Assembly: GCA_010405405.1 (NCBI GenBank)
Contig: MU004231.1
Span: forward strand, 3,218,401 to 3,282,400
Source of the DNA: Microthyrium microscopicum
Lineage: Eukaryota > Ascomycota > Dothideomycetes > Microthyriales > Microthyriaceae
Reading direction: 5' to 3'
Length of the DNA stretch: 64,000 nt
Positions within the stretch are counted from its first letter, which is position 1. Every line of letters begins with the position of its first letter. A program made the translations under genes and the position numbers. Shown one piece after another: positions 11,225 to 22,342 of this stretch. The notes under the pieces are model-generated. The model was not told the origin of the DNA and made no database searches. It was given only the letters and a program-made list of their open reading frames with translations.

Positions 11225-14117
11225 ATGGGAAAACCTTCATCTCTAACTTCATTCATAGACCGTATCCGCTCTGGGGCTAGAGCGGAAGCTTCCAGTCGTG
11301 ACCTTCCTCAAAAAGATCGCGGAATCCTTCCCACTACTCAGCCATTGCCCGCCTCTCCACGTCTGGTAGATCCTACTGAGAGCACCCGTGACGAACGCGG
11401 TCGCAAAAAGTCTCGTACCGATACTGGCCTCAAGAGTGCCGGCGCACCGGATACAGTCGCGCACAAGAGCGCGTCACCCAGTCATGATGTCGAGAAATCA
11501 ATACCTATCATGGACAGCTCTGTGTCTCCAAATACCCAATCTCCGGGAGAGACGTCTCCCCCCATAGACGATCCTGATGTGCCTCCTGAAAAGAAAAAGA
11601 TTACTACACGCATGAGAGATGGAATGGTGCGCTTTGGACGCCATACAAATCGTGCTCTATTGCATAACCCAGTCAATATTCTCTTGGTCTTCGTACCTAT
11701 TGGCATCGCGGCGAATTTTGCCCATCTAAGTCCAGGAATTATATTTGGAATGAATGCCATTGCCATTATTCCACTTGCTGGTGTGTTGACCCATGCCACA
11801 GAGAGTGTGGCCAGTCGCTTAGGTGATACCCTGGGCGCATTGCTGAACGTTTCCTTTGGAAACGCAGTGGAACTGATTATTTTGTAAGATTGGTATCTCT
11901 GCCTTTTTTCGCGAAAAGTTTACTAACGTAATCACAGCATGTATGTCTTGACTCACTTGCAACTATGTAGAAGCTCTCTTCATCGAGTATTCTTCACAAT
12001 AGAACACCTCTTGATACCCTTTTTTAATGACCAATTTGCTTACTTCTTTCTTTAAATTTATAGCATTGCACTTGTGAAGGTAAGTAGCGTTCTTCGATTC
12101 TCAAAACATATCTAACTGTTTTCATAGAATGAAATTCGTATCGTACAAGCCTCTTTACTTGGATCAATTCTGGCCAACTTATTACTGGTGAGTTCATATT
12201 ACAAACTGATTCGAGTTCAACTAATAAGACTAGATTCTTGGTATGGCCTTCTTGTTCGGAGGTCTTCGCTATAGAGAGCAGGTTCGTAATGAATTCACAT
12301 GTTCTGATGTGAAAATCTAATTCGCCATTAGATATACAACAGCACGGTCACACAAATGAGTGCTTGTCTCTTGAGCTTGAGCGTCATGAGCTTACTTCTG
12401 CCGGTTCGTATTTCTAGCTTTTCATTCTTTGATATATTACTAAAATTATTACCTAGACTGCATTTCATGCATCCTTTTCGGATCGAGCAACAGCAGATTC
12501 TGCAACTTTAAAGATGAGCCGAGGAACGAGTGTTGTAAGCGAGATTCATCGGTCTTTATGTTTTCATATTAATCGTTCCTAGATTCTTCTCTTAGTCTAT
12601 GGGCTGTATCTGCTGTTCCAGCTCAAGTCGCACGCGTATTTGTACCAAAGCATGCCACAAGAGAAAATCGACGAAGAATCACATCCTGGTGTTCTCCACG
12701 ACGTATTTGAGACTTCGTCATCTTCCTCGGACTCTTCGAGTACTGATTCTGATGATACCGATACCACTTCAGGATCGCATACGACTGCTAAACGTATTAA
12801 ACGTGCTTTCAGACGTAGACGTCGCAAGTCCAGCGGGACAACTGAGAGCATTCCTAGCCATATCTCTTCTCGCCATATCGAGGCAGCTTCAATTGGAGAA
12901 TCGCAGAGCTCACCTCATCCTGGTGTTAGCCGACATCATAGTGCACTCGATGTCATGAGTGGTGATGAAGGCGATAATGAAGCCACCGCATCTCGACTTG
13001 TTGGTATTTCCAAGATTCGCGATTTTGAGGCTTCCGGTTCTGCCATTGCGGCGCAATCTCCAGACCGTGTGAGCAGTCCTGAGAGTCACAAGTTCAAATT
13101 CCGAAGACGCAAGCACAAGAAGAACAAGAAAAAGAAGAAGAAGGCCAGCACATCTACTCCTCCACCTGCTGATGCCGATGAGATTGTTCAAATCCCAGTA
13201 CCAGCACCCCGAGTAGAATTTGTCGATGAGCCTACGGAACTACCACCAACCACGCCTGGATCTGCTGCGGCTAGAAGTCGTGCCGCCTTCCTACGCCCTG
13301 GTCTTCCTAAATTGTTGTCGCAGAACGTCTTCGTTGACCCTCTTCCTATGGGACTTGGGGGTGTTCGATCTACTCGACCTATTCGCCCTGCTGGACCTGG
13401 TCGCTCAAGTTCCCTTCCAGACCTTGCCCGCGCAACCACTGTGCCCGGCCGTGGATATCACCCTTCAGCCATCGCCCGTCTGACTCCTAAGAGAAGCAAG
13501 GCGGAGACCGAAGGCGAAGGCGGCAATGGCGATGAAGAAGAAGACGATTATGAGATGAGCCGCACCGCTGCCGTCGTGATGCTACTGGCATCCACGGCAC
13601 TGGTCGCCCTCTGCGCCGAATTCCTTGTTGATGCCATTCCAGCCATGACGACTAACAGCAGTGTCAGCCAAGCGTTTATTGGTCTCATCATTCTACCAAT
13701 CGTCGGCAATGCAGCTGAGCACGTCACAGCTGTCACCGTTGCTACCAAGAACAAGATGGACCTGGCCATTGGTGTTGCTGTTGGCAGCAGTATCCAGATT
13801 GCATTATTTGTCACGCCACTGGTTGTTCTTATCGGCTGGATCATGAACCTTTCCATGTCATTGTACTTTACCTTGTTTGAGACTATCTCGCTGTTTGTTA
13901 CGGCGTTTGTTGTCAATTTCTTGGTCCTTGACGGCAAGAGCAACTATCTTGAAGGAACTTTATTGATCTCGGCCTACATTATCATCGCGTAAGTAAACCT
14001 TTCCCAATCACTCTTCGAATACTAATGATATATAGCGTGGCCGCGTTCTTCTACCCGGATAGCGCAGCTGCGAGCGAATTGGGTGGGTCTCTAGGGGCCG
14101 CCAATTCCACCAAATAG
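11225..14117 (+). CDS. vacuolar-type Ca2+/H+ exchanger (CAX)
   Basis: Member of the CaCA/CAX antiporter family that moves Ca2+ into vacuoles in exchange for protons. Nine exons: 11225-11883, 11938-11940 (3 nt), 12064-12079, 12128-12187, 12234-12281, 12332-12403, 12457-12534, 12583-13988, 14036-14117, giving 807 residues. The two alpha-repeat signatures are present: GNAVELI before the short exons and GNAAEHVTAV in exon 8. The protein is about twice the length of yeast Vcx1. The extra length is a ~130-residue Ser/Pro/Lys-rich N-terminus and a ~300-residue cytosolic insert between the halves, with an acidic Ser/Asp run (SSSSSDSSSTDSDDTD), a poly-Lys patch (KKNKKKKKK) and an acidic run before the second half. 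The ATG at 11225 is the first in frame. Introns are 46-122 nt. The family is certain; the exact paralogue is not. Confidence 0.93.
11938..11940 (+). other. 3-nt microexon of the Ca2+/H+ exchanger
   Basis: CAT, between an intron ending TTTACTAACGTAATCACAG (11884-11937, ideal branch point) and a new donor GTATGTC at 11941. Including it gives ELIIFIIALVKNEIRIV, with the same spacing as ELI-x-x-I-IALVK in CAX proteins. Skipping it as one 180 nt intron keeps the frame but removes one residue. Confidence 0.7.
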
Positions 14118-14795
14118 CGCATGGTTATACTCTTAAGTAAGAGCATGAGCTAGTAGACTACACGTCAGTATGAAGGTAATATGCAAGATATGCAACTGCT
14201 AGTAGGTGTTGGGCGCTGTCTTGATTGTACACACAGTAATTATAAATTGTAAACGTTTTGTCTCGATATTTCTTGTCATGTTGACCACTGTAGAACCCGG
14301 GGACTATCCTCATTGACAGCATTCCTGTGTGACTTTTTTTATATTGCCTGGGTCTTTCTCTCCTTTCATTTTCTGGGATGTTCTTTCCTGATAGTCTCTC
14401 CTCCAGCTTTTATGTCCTTGCGGAATAACTTCAACAAGGAACGGTAGATAAACTTCACTCGCATGCCTTCAATAACTCCGCGCGGCTCAACTGTCAAGCG
14501 CCTCTTGAGGTTTTGGCGAATGACGACATGTTGCTGAGAGCTGCAATGAGCCGTGGCAGGTCAATCTGCATCTTTTACAGGCTCTTGTTTCCTGCTGTTG
14601 TTTCCTGCAGTGGTTTCGCTGACCCCTTCCCTAATGTTCTTGCCTCACTAAACCAGAATCCCAAGGACAAGCTACATCAAATTGTTCATTGCGTCCTTAT
14701 CTCTTCCATCCATCCGCTTATCACCTCCAACTCCTGTAGCTTCCTTAACTCATCTTTACACTCATCATCCCTAACACAAAGCATGAAGTTGTATT
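14118..14795. other. intergenic between exchanger and downstream gene
   Basis: Contains the 3' end of the exchanger transcript and a CT-rich promoter for the gene at 14,796. No other feature seen. Confidence 0.45.
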
Positions 14796-16361
14796 ATGCC
14801 TGAAGAACACGCCGGGTGGAACAAGCAATTTGATTTCTCGTCTGACATCGACGACAAATCGCAAAGCTCCGAGGACAGCGGGAAACCTCAAAAGCGCATC
14901 CGACCAGCATTGCATCGAGAACACTCGGATGACCAACATTCATTACGCGCGACTCTCGAAGCCTTCGGTAACCGAGTATCAGAACACCTTTCATCTCACT
15001 CTTCGGCTGAGAGTAACCCAGCTCAGCTGAAACACCACCACGGGCCCGACATGCGAATGTTCAAGTTGGCGGCAAGATTGAAGAAGCTGAAGAAAATTGA
15101 AGCTGAAAGGCAGCTGCGTGATGGTGAGAAATGGAAAGGTAGAGCCGGTCCAGTGGATCCTAGTGACGCCGGGAGTGACCATGTTTTAACGCCGTTATCT
15201 GAGGAAAGGCCTGCTGCGGAAAGCTTGGAATCTCGCCGACTGAGGTCTCCTCTCAAGGAGCTTACTGATAGCTTCTTGGGAGCTTTTGGAAGGAAGAAGC
15301 TAGAGTCTATTAGCTCGTCACCTAGCAGGTCTGCGCCCGATGGATCGGAATTGAGGCAAAGTTCAGTGCCCAGTTCTGTCAGGCGAACCTCAAAGCTTAG
15401 TAGCTTGCGCTTGTCTCGCGAAGATCGACTCGTGTCGCTGGCTCCGACCAAGGCTGAGGTTATGACTGGATCGGAAAGAAAAGCATCAGCTCCACCACAG
15501 GATCCTGAAAGCGCAGTAGATGTGAGACCATGCTGCACAGTCTCTTCTTTTCGACGAGATGATAACGATGGTGAAAGCGAAAATGACGGACTTCGAGCGT
15601 CAAGCAATTCGAATCGATCAGATTTCAAGTTGGGCTTTTTCCGATCAAACCCTATTCGAGTCTCGCCAGATGCCGATTCAAAGAGCACCTTGAGTGCGAA
15701 AACAACAAAGAGTAAATCCAGGCCTTCATTCCTCAAACTAGGTCACTCGTCGAGCGACCAGCAAGTCTCGTGGTTCGCAAAGTTGCGACATGATCCTGCT
15801 GAGAAATCGGCACAGTCGCCTTCATCAACATCGTCTCCCAATTTCGATGGCGTTAGCTATTTTTCAAAACGACGAGAATCCCATTCTCATGCCAATTCTC
15901 CTTACGCCGAGAGCAAGTCCCACCCGGTGTCTCCAGCTCCACCTAGTGCCTGCACTTTCAATCAACGGATCGCAACGCCAGGACCCAACCAGATGTTGCC
16001 GTTCCTTTCCGATGTCCATCTCCCAGCACTGCCTCCATTGCAGCTTAAAAACAAGGGCAAAAGACGAGGGCATCTTCCACAATCCGCAGCTTCTCGCGCC
16101 AGAGAAGAAGTCACACTAAGCGAGGAAGAAGCCGACGTTGCTCCCCGGGATTGGTATCAAGTCCGGCTGGACAACATACTGGATGACTCGTATGATAATT
16201 ATACAGCGGGTGCCGCAAGCCTACGCGACATACCAGATCATCTACCGAATAGCCCAATGTGTCCACGGCATCCAAAGCATCCAACGGGAGGTACGGGTAT
16301 CTGTCCAGTACATGGCAAGATGAGCACACAGGTGCGATCATCTCCTCAGCTACCACTATAG
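14796..16361 (+). CDS. disordered Ser-rich protein with Cys/His tail
   Basis: Single-exon ORF of 521 residues, not recognised as a named family. Most of it is low-complexity, Ser/Arg/Lys-rich and predicted disordered. A basic helix (MRMFKLAARLKKLKKIEAE, about residues 87-105) and the run RKKLESISSSPSRS are visible. The C-terminus carries CPRHPKHPTGGTGICPVHG, a compact Cys/His motif that could bind one metal ion. No signal peptide or membrane segment. The ATG follows a CT-rich leader. Long coding bias and a sensible stop make it a real gene; a signalling-scaffold or cortical role is only a guess. Confidence 0.75.
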   Translation: MPEEHAGWNKQFDFSSDIDDKSQSSEDSGKPQKRIRPALHREHSDDQHSLRATLEAFGNRVSEHLSSHSSAESNPAQLKHHHGPDMRMFKLAARLKKLKKIEAERQLRDGEKWKGRAGPVDPSDAGSDHVLTPLSEERPAAESLESRRLRSPLKELTDSFLGAFGRKKLESISSSPSRSAPDGSELRQSSVPSSVRRTSKLSSLRLSREDRLVSLAPTKAEVMTGSERKASAPPQDPESAVDVRPCCTVSSFRRDDNDGESENDGLRASSNSNRSDFKLGFFRSNPIRVSPDADSKSTLSAKTTKSKSRPSFLKLGHSSSDQQVSWFAKLRHDPAEKSAQSPSSTSSPNFDGVSYFSKRRESHSHANSPYAESKSHPVSPAPPSACTFNQRIATPGPNQMLPFLSDVHLPALPPLQLKNKGKRRGHLPQSAASRAREEVTLSEEEADVAPRDWYQVRLDNILDDSYDNYTAGAASLRDIPDHLPNSPMCPRHPKHPTGGTGICPVHGKMSTQVRSSPQLPL

Positions 16362-16404
16362 ATTGATAGACGTTGTCCTAGAAATTAATACTCTATTGTT
16401 CTAT

Positions 16405-18181
16405 TTAGAGTGCCCAGCTTCCATATTTTTGCTGAAATAGGCGCATTGAAGACTGATTGCTCATGTTGATGTACTCTGCCGTTACATGCCACGAGCCATT
16501 TGGTCCATTTGGTTTGGAGTAGAAGTTGACTGTGCTGCCCTTTGCTGTTGCTGGCAGCGGTGGCATTTCAATCTTTTGTATTCGGAATTCTTCTGGTGGT
16601 AGCTGATCATCCTTTGGTATCTGTCCTGGTTTTAGGCCTGGGATGCTTGCTTCTTCAAGCTCCATTACCCGCTTGAAGAGCAGCTCGCTGGTGCGTGAGT
16701 CAAAAATGGCCTCTTTCTGTGGGCATGCTCGAAGTAGTCGTAGACCTTTGCGTCGTAACTGTGGATAGCGGCACTTCAGCACCAGAAACTGGAGGGCTGG
16801 GAGATAGATGGGCTCGAAGCAAAAGAATTTGGACTCGTCGTCAGGAAAGCGTATTTGGTCGTCAGTCACAGTCTCAACGTATTTGGCAATCTGTTCAAAG
16901 GCCTCTTTGAACGCATCCCATTCAGTTTCGTACTCGAAGAATGCACCCTCTAACCACAACTTCATTGTCCACCAACTGGCTAATATCAGGTTGGCGCCGT
17001 TGCGCACCGCTGGAGACCATGTACCTGCGTCCTTCTCCATCATGTTTTCAAAGCTGATCTTCCAGTCGTTGTATGTTCCAAGCACGATCAGCTGCATGGC
17101 CTTGTCATTGGAGCTCACGGCGCGTCCCTTTGAATAGTCGTTGAACTTTTGCACTATCTGAATAGTTTGGTCGACAATGTCGACGAGGGAAGCACGTGCA
17201 TCGACGATATTGTTGAATGGCCCGCTGAGGTGTCGTACGGTTGAGGAAGAGGAGAGGTTATTAATACTGTGAGACACGCCGCCAAACATTACTGAGATCA
17301 TGTTTAGCCATGAGAAAACTAAGACGAGGTCAGATTCTATAAAATCAAAATCTGACTTCAGTGCGCTAGTCTCATTAAGCTCGAGAGCTCTGTGATACCG
17401 TTCCCTCCAGATTTGAAGTAGTTTGAGGCCTCCACGAATGTGCTTCAAAGCCACGGGAATGTCTTTGCGAAGGCAGTCTATGCAGAAGAATATGACGCAC
17501 GACGTCAGGAGGACTCGTATGGACTCTAGATTATCCAAACCGTTGGCGGTATCCCGAAGGGCGCGGTTGTAATATTCCAAGGCGAATTGTTCTTGTGGGT
17601 CCGACACATCTTTGGGGTTCGTCTCTTGCTTCAGTGTTATCTCGTAGAGACTTGAAAATGCGACGATCGACGTCCGTATGACTGGTTCTTCAAGACACAA
17701 TACCAGTATCTTTTGATTCCAGAAGCTTTGGTGGAAGTAGCCACCAAGACGAGGCGCGATTTTGAAGTAGAAATATTCCATGCAACTCCTTTCTCGGGAA
17801 TTCTGGGTTGGTAATCTTTGAAGCGAGCGCTCTATTTGACTGGTGGCTGGTTCAACTGGACTGTCCGGACTTTGATTGAGATGTCGATAACCTCCGCACC
17901 GAATGCCAATGTTGATGCATCTACAGGTTAGTTAGTTTTGAAGATCGAAAGAGAGCATTACTCATTTGCCTTTCACATTCTGGGCGTTGTTCATCACACT
18001 TCACGTGTCGAATCCTACAAGACGATCAGTACGCGACCTGTAAATGCCATGACAAAAGGACCAATTACTTGCAAGTCAGACAGCCAGTCCTCACTTTGGG
18101 TGCACTGAGTCTAGACCGTTTGTTCTTCGAGATCCCATTGCTTGTAGGAGCTTTTCTGGCTTGAGGAGATGGCTTCCTCAT
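16405..18181 (-). CDS. Zn2Cys6 fungal transcription factor
   Basis: Nuclear DNA-binding regulator. Three exons: 18181-18069, 18014-17970, 17920-16405, giving 557 residues. Exon 1 starts MRKPSPQARK and reaches the first two cysteines. The joined zinc cluster reads GCLTCKIRHVKCDEQRPECE then RCINIGIRCGGY, with all six Cys in C6 spacing (residues about 35-62). The second intron has a GC donor (GAAAG|GCAAATGAG), the only choice that restores the last two Cys. Exon 3 is a helical regulatory domain of the fungal-specific type (DUF3468-like), with RNTL-like features such as ALEYYNRALR and LKHIRGGLKLLQIWRE. Targets are unknown. It ends 44 bp from the convergent gene at 14796-16361. Confidence 0.88.
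17921..17969 (-). other. GC-AG intron in the zinc cluster
   Basis: 49 nt intron starting GCAAATGAG and ending CTGTAG. The nearby GT (in GAGTAATG) gives a different frame and destroys the zinc cluster, so the GC donor is strongly implied. Confidence 0.75.
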
Positions 18182-19303
18182 CCCGTCTATTGAAGAGAGC
18201 AAAACTTTTGTAGTAGTTTAATGCACCGCCTTCTTACTTTGTGGGTTTGTAAAGTTATGTGCTTGAGCCTGTAGTATTCATGGCACTGTACAAAGGAAGA
18301 ATGTGAATGATCGATCCCCGGAAAACTTGAAGTATGTCTGGCATTAGCTCATCACTTAGGCACGATATGAGGCGTCTGTACCATAAGTAATCCGTGGAAG
18401 CTCAAAGCGTTCTTTTCCAACAGTTGTATAGGACGCTTGGTGCTCCGATAGTCACTTGAGCTAAGAAACTTGCTTTAATATCATGTTCATCAATTGCCCT
18501 CATCGAGCTATCGATGCCCTGTCACTGAAACATTTTGTCCCCTCGATCACTCTAGCCCAATAATATACACGATTAGCGTGGACTGACTAGCCACAGGTAA
18601 AAGCTAAAATCATTTCAAGGCATAAATTGACGACCGATGAGACTACATTGGTACTGTATAGGAGGAACATCCTTGGAGAGAAGTGACTTCTACCTTGTAC
18701 TGAACCACCTGGTGCCCCTGATTGTACGTCTAAGCTCTCGACAATATAGACAAAGTCTGGAGAAGCTTATCATTTGGTCATTGTGGATTTGCTTGAAGTG
18801 CTTGATATGCTTGAAAGCTATTACTTACGGAGCTAGCCATCGTTCTCAAGCGCCATCCCATCTCGCCGTCGCTCGTCCTTAGCGCAATTATCACCCATCA
18901 TGGGCCACAACGGAGGCCCTACAGAGTGGTCGATATGGGCCCGTTAAATGCTCCACATCTGACTTGTCTCGCGTGATTGCTCTAGTTGGGGCAAATTCTG
19001 CCGGCGGGCTCGGTTTTGCCGCCTATATATTTCTTCCCACCCAGTATTTGAGGGCTATAATTGATTGCATATAGAGTCTACTGCTCGGTAGGTGCCGGCG
19101 GGTAAGGACGATCAAACTACGGGGTCTGCAGGGCTTGGACGGAATGTACTCCGCCGGTTCTATCTGATAAGTGACAGGCGATCTTTTTGATAATAACCAA
19201 AGTTCTCGTTGCCTCCAATCTGCCACTCACATCTATGAGTATCTTACTTTCATTGAGTGCGTAGTCGGTCGGGTAAAGTCTCGATTAAGGCAGAAAATAA
19301 GCA
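18182..19303. other. intergenic, nothing recognised
   Basis: Promoter of the C6 factor at the left; otherwise featureless. The ORF at 18637-18882 has no support. Confidence 0.45.
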
Positions 19304-19843
19304 ATGCTCCCATTACAAAGTAAGGCGGTAGCCATCACCGCGGGTGAGACACCGCCGCTTCTGAAGACCATACTCTCTCATTCCCAATTTGATGATCTGT
19401 GCGTAACCGACTTCGTGCCAGACAGGACTTACTCCTGGAAAGAAGGAGAACCTAGTCAAGGAGAAGCTTCATTGGTTTACGCATCGACTCGCGTGCTGGA
19501 GAAGACAAATCCCCGAGATCTTACCATGATGAAGCAAATCCCACTATACCAACCACTTGACAATCTTGTGGCAAAACCTTTGCTAGACAAATATCGGTTG
19601 GCAGTTAACACAACCGAACTACGAAGAGCAAGAGCGCTGCCAGCGGATATGGCAGCAGACCCTGCTGCTGGAAATGTGACGAGAACAGGACCTAATACGA
19701 TAATTCACAGGTACTTCTGCGTATTCGATGGTGAACAAAGTAGTCGATCACAAAAGGCAGCGAATGGGAGCCAACAAGGCGCACCATCCATACTCTTGGA
19801 GCCTGAGGAGTCAAGTCTATGCAGTAACTGCATGGCAAAGTAA
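19304..19843 (+). CDS. hypothetical protein ending in a MITE
   Basis: ATG-started ORF of 179 residues with mixed composition (for example DDLCVTDFVPDRTYSWKEGE), no recognised domain, signal peptide or membrane segment. Its last codons and stop (GCAAAGTAA) lie in the left inverted repeat of the element at 19833-20019, so the present C-terminus was fixed by that insertion. It may be a truncated gene or a chance ORF. Confidence 0.35.
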   Translation: MLPLQSKAVAITAGETPPLLKTILSHSQFDDLCVTDFVPDRTYSWKEGEPSQGEASLVYASTRVLEKTNPRDLTMMKQIPLYQPLDNLVAKPLLDKYRLAVNTTELRRARALPADMAADPAAGNVTRTGPNTIIHRYFCVFDGEQSSRSQKAANGSQQGAPSILLEPEESSLCSNCMAK

Positions 19844-20019
19844 ATGGCGTACTCCCATCAACTCTGATACGCTACGCTCTATTATCGAGTGCTTTATTTG
19901 CCGTAAAGGGCTGTCGGATTGGGGACATTTAATAAGTACTATGGGAACTGAAGCACCTTCTGGTAGCAGCACTGGTGGTAGCCACTGGAGTTGATGGGAG
20001 TAGGCCATTTATTTTGCCA
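19833..20019. mobile_element. MITE family copy A (187 bp)
   Basis: Imperfect 31 bp TIRs begin TGGCAAARTAAATGGC and continue with TACTCCCATCAACTC; 29 of 31 positions pair, and the pairing may extend 3 bp outwards. No ORF. A second full copy with the same ends and nearly the same length lies at 33994-34183. No clear target duplication. Confidence 0.85.
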
Positions 20020-20415
20020 TGCCGTAGGCAGTGAAGTCATTAGTATGCAGTGAAAATCAAATGGTAATTCATGTACTCTGACTGCCAAATCCAGGCCTCA
20101 ACGCTCCAACTTTCAGCCGGCCTGATTGATAATCTAGTGAGAACCTTCACTCTGTAATTGTAGTGTTCTGTCAACTGGTGAGCTTTGATCCAATTCCAGA
20201 AGCTATAAGGCTGGAAAGCTAACCAATAACTGACTAGCATATCTTCATAAGCCAATGGCATGCCCTTAAAGGTTACCATTGCTCCAATCAAATCCCACTC
20301 TACTTCTCCCATCAACCGCAACATTCTACCCTTGAGCCTGCTTGTCAGACTTCCTCTCCTTACTCTATTCTTTCGAATATCTGCTTAAATCTTCGCGAAC
20401 CACATTTCATCCAAC
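20020..20415. other. promoter of the F-box-like gene
   Basis: About 400 bp between the MITE and the start at 20416; CT-rich near the gene. A minus-strand ORF at 20040-20324 is unsupported. Confidence 0.4.
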
Positions 20416-21513
20416 ATGCCTTTGGATTTCATGGCCTTCCCAGGCGAAATCCGGAACATGATCTACAAGGAACTGCTAGTGTTGCCTGAACCTATCAAGC
20501 TTAGGAACGCTTTCTCGCAGAAGAAATCCTCATCTCTCAATAGACACCCCTCGCGTTCATTGACCTATAGAGCCTGGAGCGAAAAGAACCTGGAGCGACT
20601 GAATTATGTCCTTTCCTCCGAGCCGGAAGTCAACGTGAAGACCGACTACCAGGGCAAGTGGATGCTAGATCCATACAACCCAGAGGGAGAGTCATTCCTC
20701 GACAAACAAGCTCAATCAGGCAAGTCTGGAGCTCATGCTGCCATCTCCAGTGGTCACCGAATCTTCGTACAGATACTTCGTACCAGCAAAGTCGTCCATG
20801 ACGAGGCCAGCTCTCTGCTCTACGGACTGAACCAATTCCAGTTCTTTCATACTTCACTGCATGGTCTCTTTCAAGACGGCTTCGAAAAAGAGTGGAACGT
20901 TCTCGAGCTCTTCCTGAGGACTATTGGTGAGCACAATGTCAATCATATGCGCCATCTCATGATTTGCTACCCTTACATGCTGCGAAAGTGTGATGTGTAT
21001 GGTGGCGGCGAATATGAATACAGCATGGAGATCCAGCCATGTAGTCTTCGGTGTCTTGGACTCATGATTCGTCAGTGTAAAAGTCTCGACACTCTGGAGA
21101 TGTCCATCGACACACCATTCAATTCGATCAATCCCTTGAAGATGTTGGTCGAGTCTTCCGACAATTGGGACGCCGATCCCATCCGAAAAGTAGCTCTCAA
21201 GCTCCGAAAAATTACATCTCTGAAGCAGATCCTCATCACAACCAGCACGGAACATTTGCCGTACTGGAAGACAAAGGATGCCATGGTGAAGCGTGGATGG
21301 ATTGTGTCAGCGAAATCCAACAAGGAGGATCCAAACTATGATGACAGCTGGTATGATAAGAGTTGGGGTCTTGAGTTGAAGAATTGGGGTCAGAACTGGC
21401 ACCGCCACGTGGTTCGCGTGGACTCAAGCGATGAAGATGAGGCACGAGAGTATACAGAGGAACAACCATGGGCTCACTTTGACAATGAGGACAAAAATTA
21501 TTGGGATTATTGA
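20416..21513 (+). CDS. F-box-like (2EXR-type) protein
   Basis: Single-exon 365-residue protein starting MPLDFMAFPGEIRNMIYKEL. The FPxEIRNMIYxxLL opening, followed by ILRTSKVVHDEASSLLYGLN about 120 residues later, is typical of a large fungal family of F-box-like/2EXR proteins; its members are often assumed to recruit ubiquitin ligase substrates. The C-terminus is acidic (DSSDEDEAREYTEEQ). No membrane segments. Substrate unknown. It is only distantly like the F-box pair at 35-39 kb. Confidence 0.75.
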   Translation: MPLDFMAFPGEIRNMIYKELLVLPEPIKLRNAFSQKKSSSLNRHPSRSLTYRAWSEKNLERLNYVLSSEPEVNVKTDYQGKWMLDPYNPEGESFLDKQAQSGKSGAHAAISSGHRIFVQILRTSKVVHDEASSLLYGLNQFQFFHTSLHGLFQDGFEKEWNVLELFLRTIGEHNVNHMRHLMICYPYMLRKCDVYGGGEYEYSMEIQPCSLRCLGLMIRQCKSLDTLEMSIDTPFNSINPLKMLVESSDNWDADPIRKVALKLRKITSLKQILITTSTEHLPYWKTKDAMVKRGWIVSAKSNKEDPNYDDSWYDKSWGLELKNWGQNWHRHVVRVDSSDEDEAREYTEEQPWAHFDNEDKNYWDY

Positions 21514-22342
21514 TGTCATGCTATCTTCCCTGACTTTTGTTATCTCACAGCTTCTTGTAATCTTCCCAACTTTCTTTCATTTTGGAAACTTCTGTTTTCT
21601 TCAAAAACTCAGTCAGGCAATATGTCATATTTCACCTCGATAGGACAAACAGAACGTTTATCTGCCTTGTTATACAACATTCTATTGAAAGCGATGGGAA
21701 ATATAACCCCTTCTAATCAATAGCGGTCTAATCAATAGCGGTCGTGGGAGCCATCAACGCTGATGGGAGAAAGCCAGTTATCTTGTCCATCAGCTGCATG
21801 CCTGAAAAGACCACCCTGTACATTGATATCTTTCGTGACTTACGTGAACAAGCAGTTAGACCTTGTGTCATTTACGATATGCGAGCTTTAATCCGGCCTA
21901 GAAACAAATGCCATGCAGGCAATTTCGAGCCATTTCATGGCCGTAGGGGCGGAATATCTAGCCTTCCAAATGACAAAATAAGTGAACCATTTCGACGACT
22001 TTTTCCATCTGTCCATGGAGAGGTATCTTAATCAGTCTAGGGTAGTAGGTTTGTCATGGTGCGGATCCTCAGTCTTTCGCTATCACCCAATAGCCATGCA
22101 ATCCAGGGGTTCTGTCAAAGCATACCTAAGGCACAAACATTGCCAAAGCTAGGAATTGCCCGTGGAAAATGAACATAGCACTCCATGATAGCCAAACCAG
22201 CCTAGATCTATGGCTAGTAGGACTCTTGCCTATAAATGAGTACGAAGAAGATAATGATTTCTGTAAAATGTAAGCGCTTGATCATGAGCTACACACATAT
22301 CTATCATAAACATTGAATACCGGCAGGACAAACTGGAGTGTC
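21514..22342. other. intergenic with solo MITE end
   Basis: Shared 3' side of two convergent genes. Around 21761-21793 it carries GCTGATGGGAG followed by a sequence that resembles, in reverse, the inverted repeat of the ~190 bp MITE family (about 22 of 28 positions). TCTAATCAATAGCGG is directly repeated near 21715-21745. Confidence 0.4.

Noticed and set aside
20040-20324. 94-codon minus-strand ORF
   Set aside because: Sits in the promoter of the F-box-like gene beside a MITE; no recognisable features.
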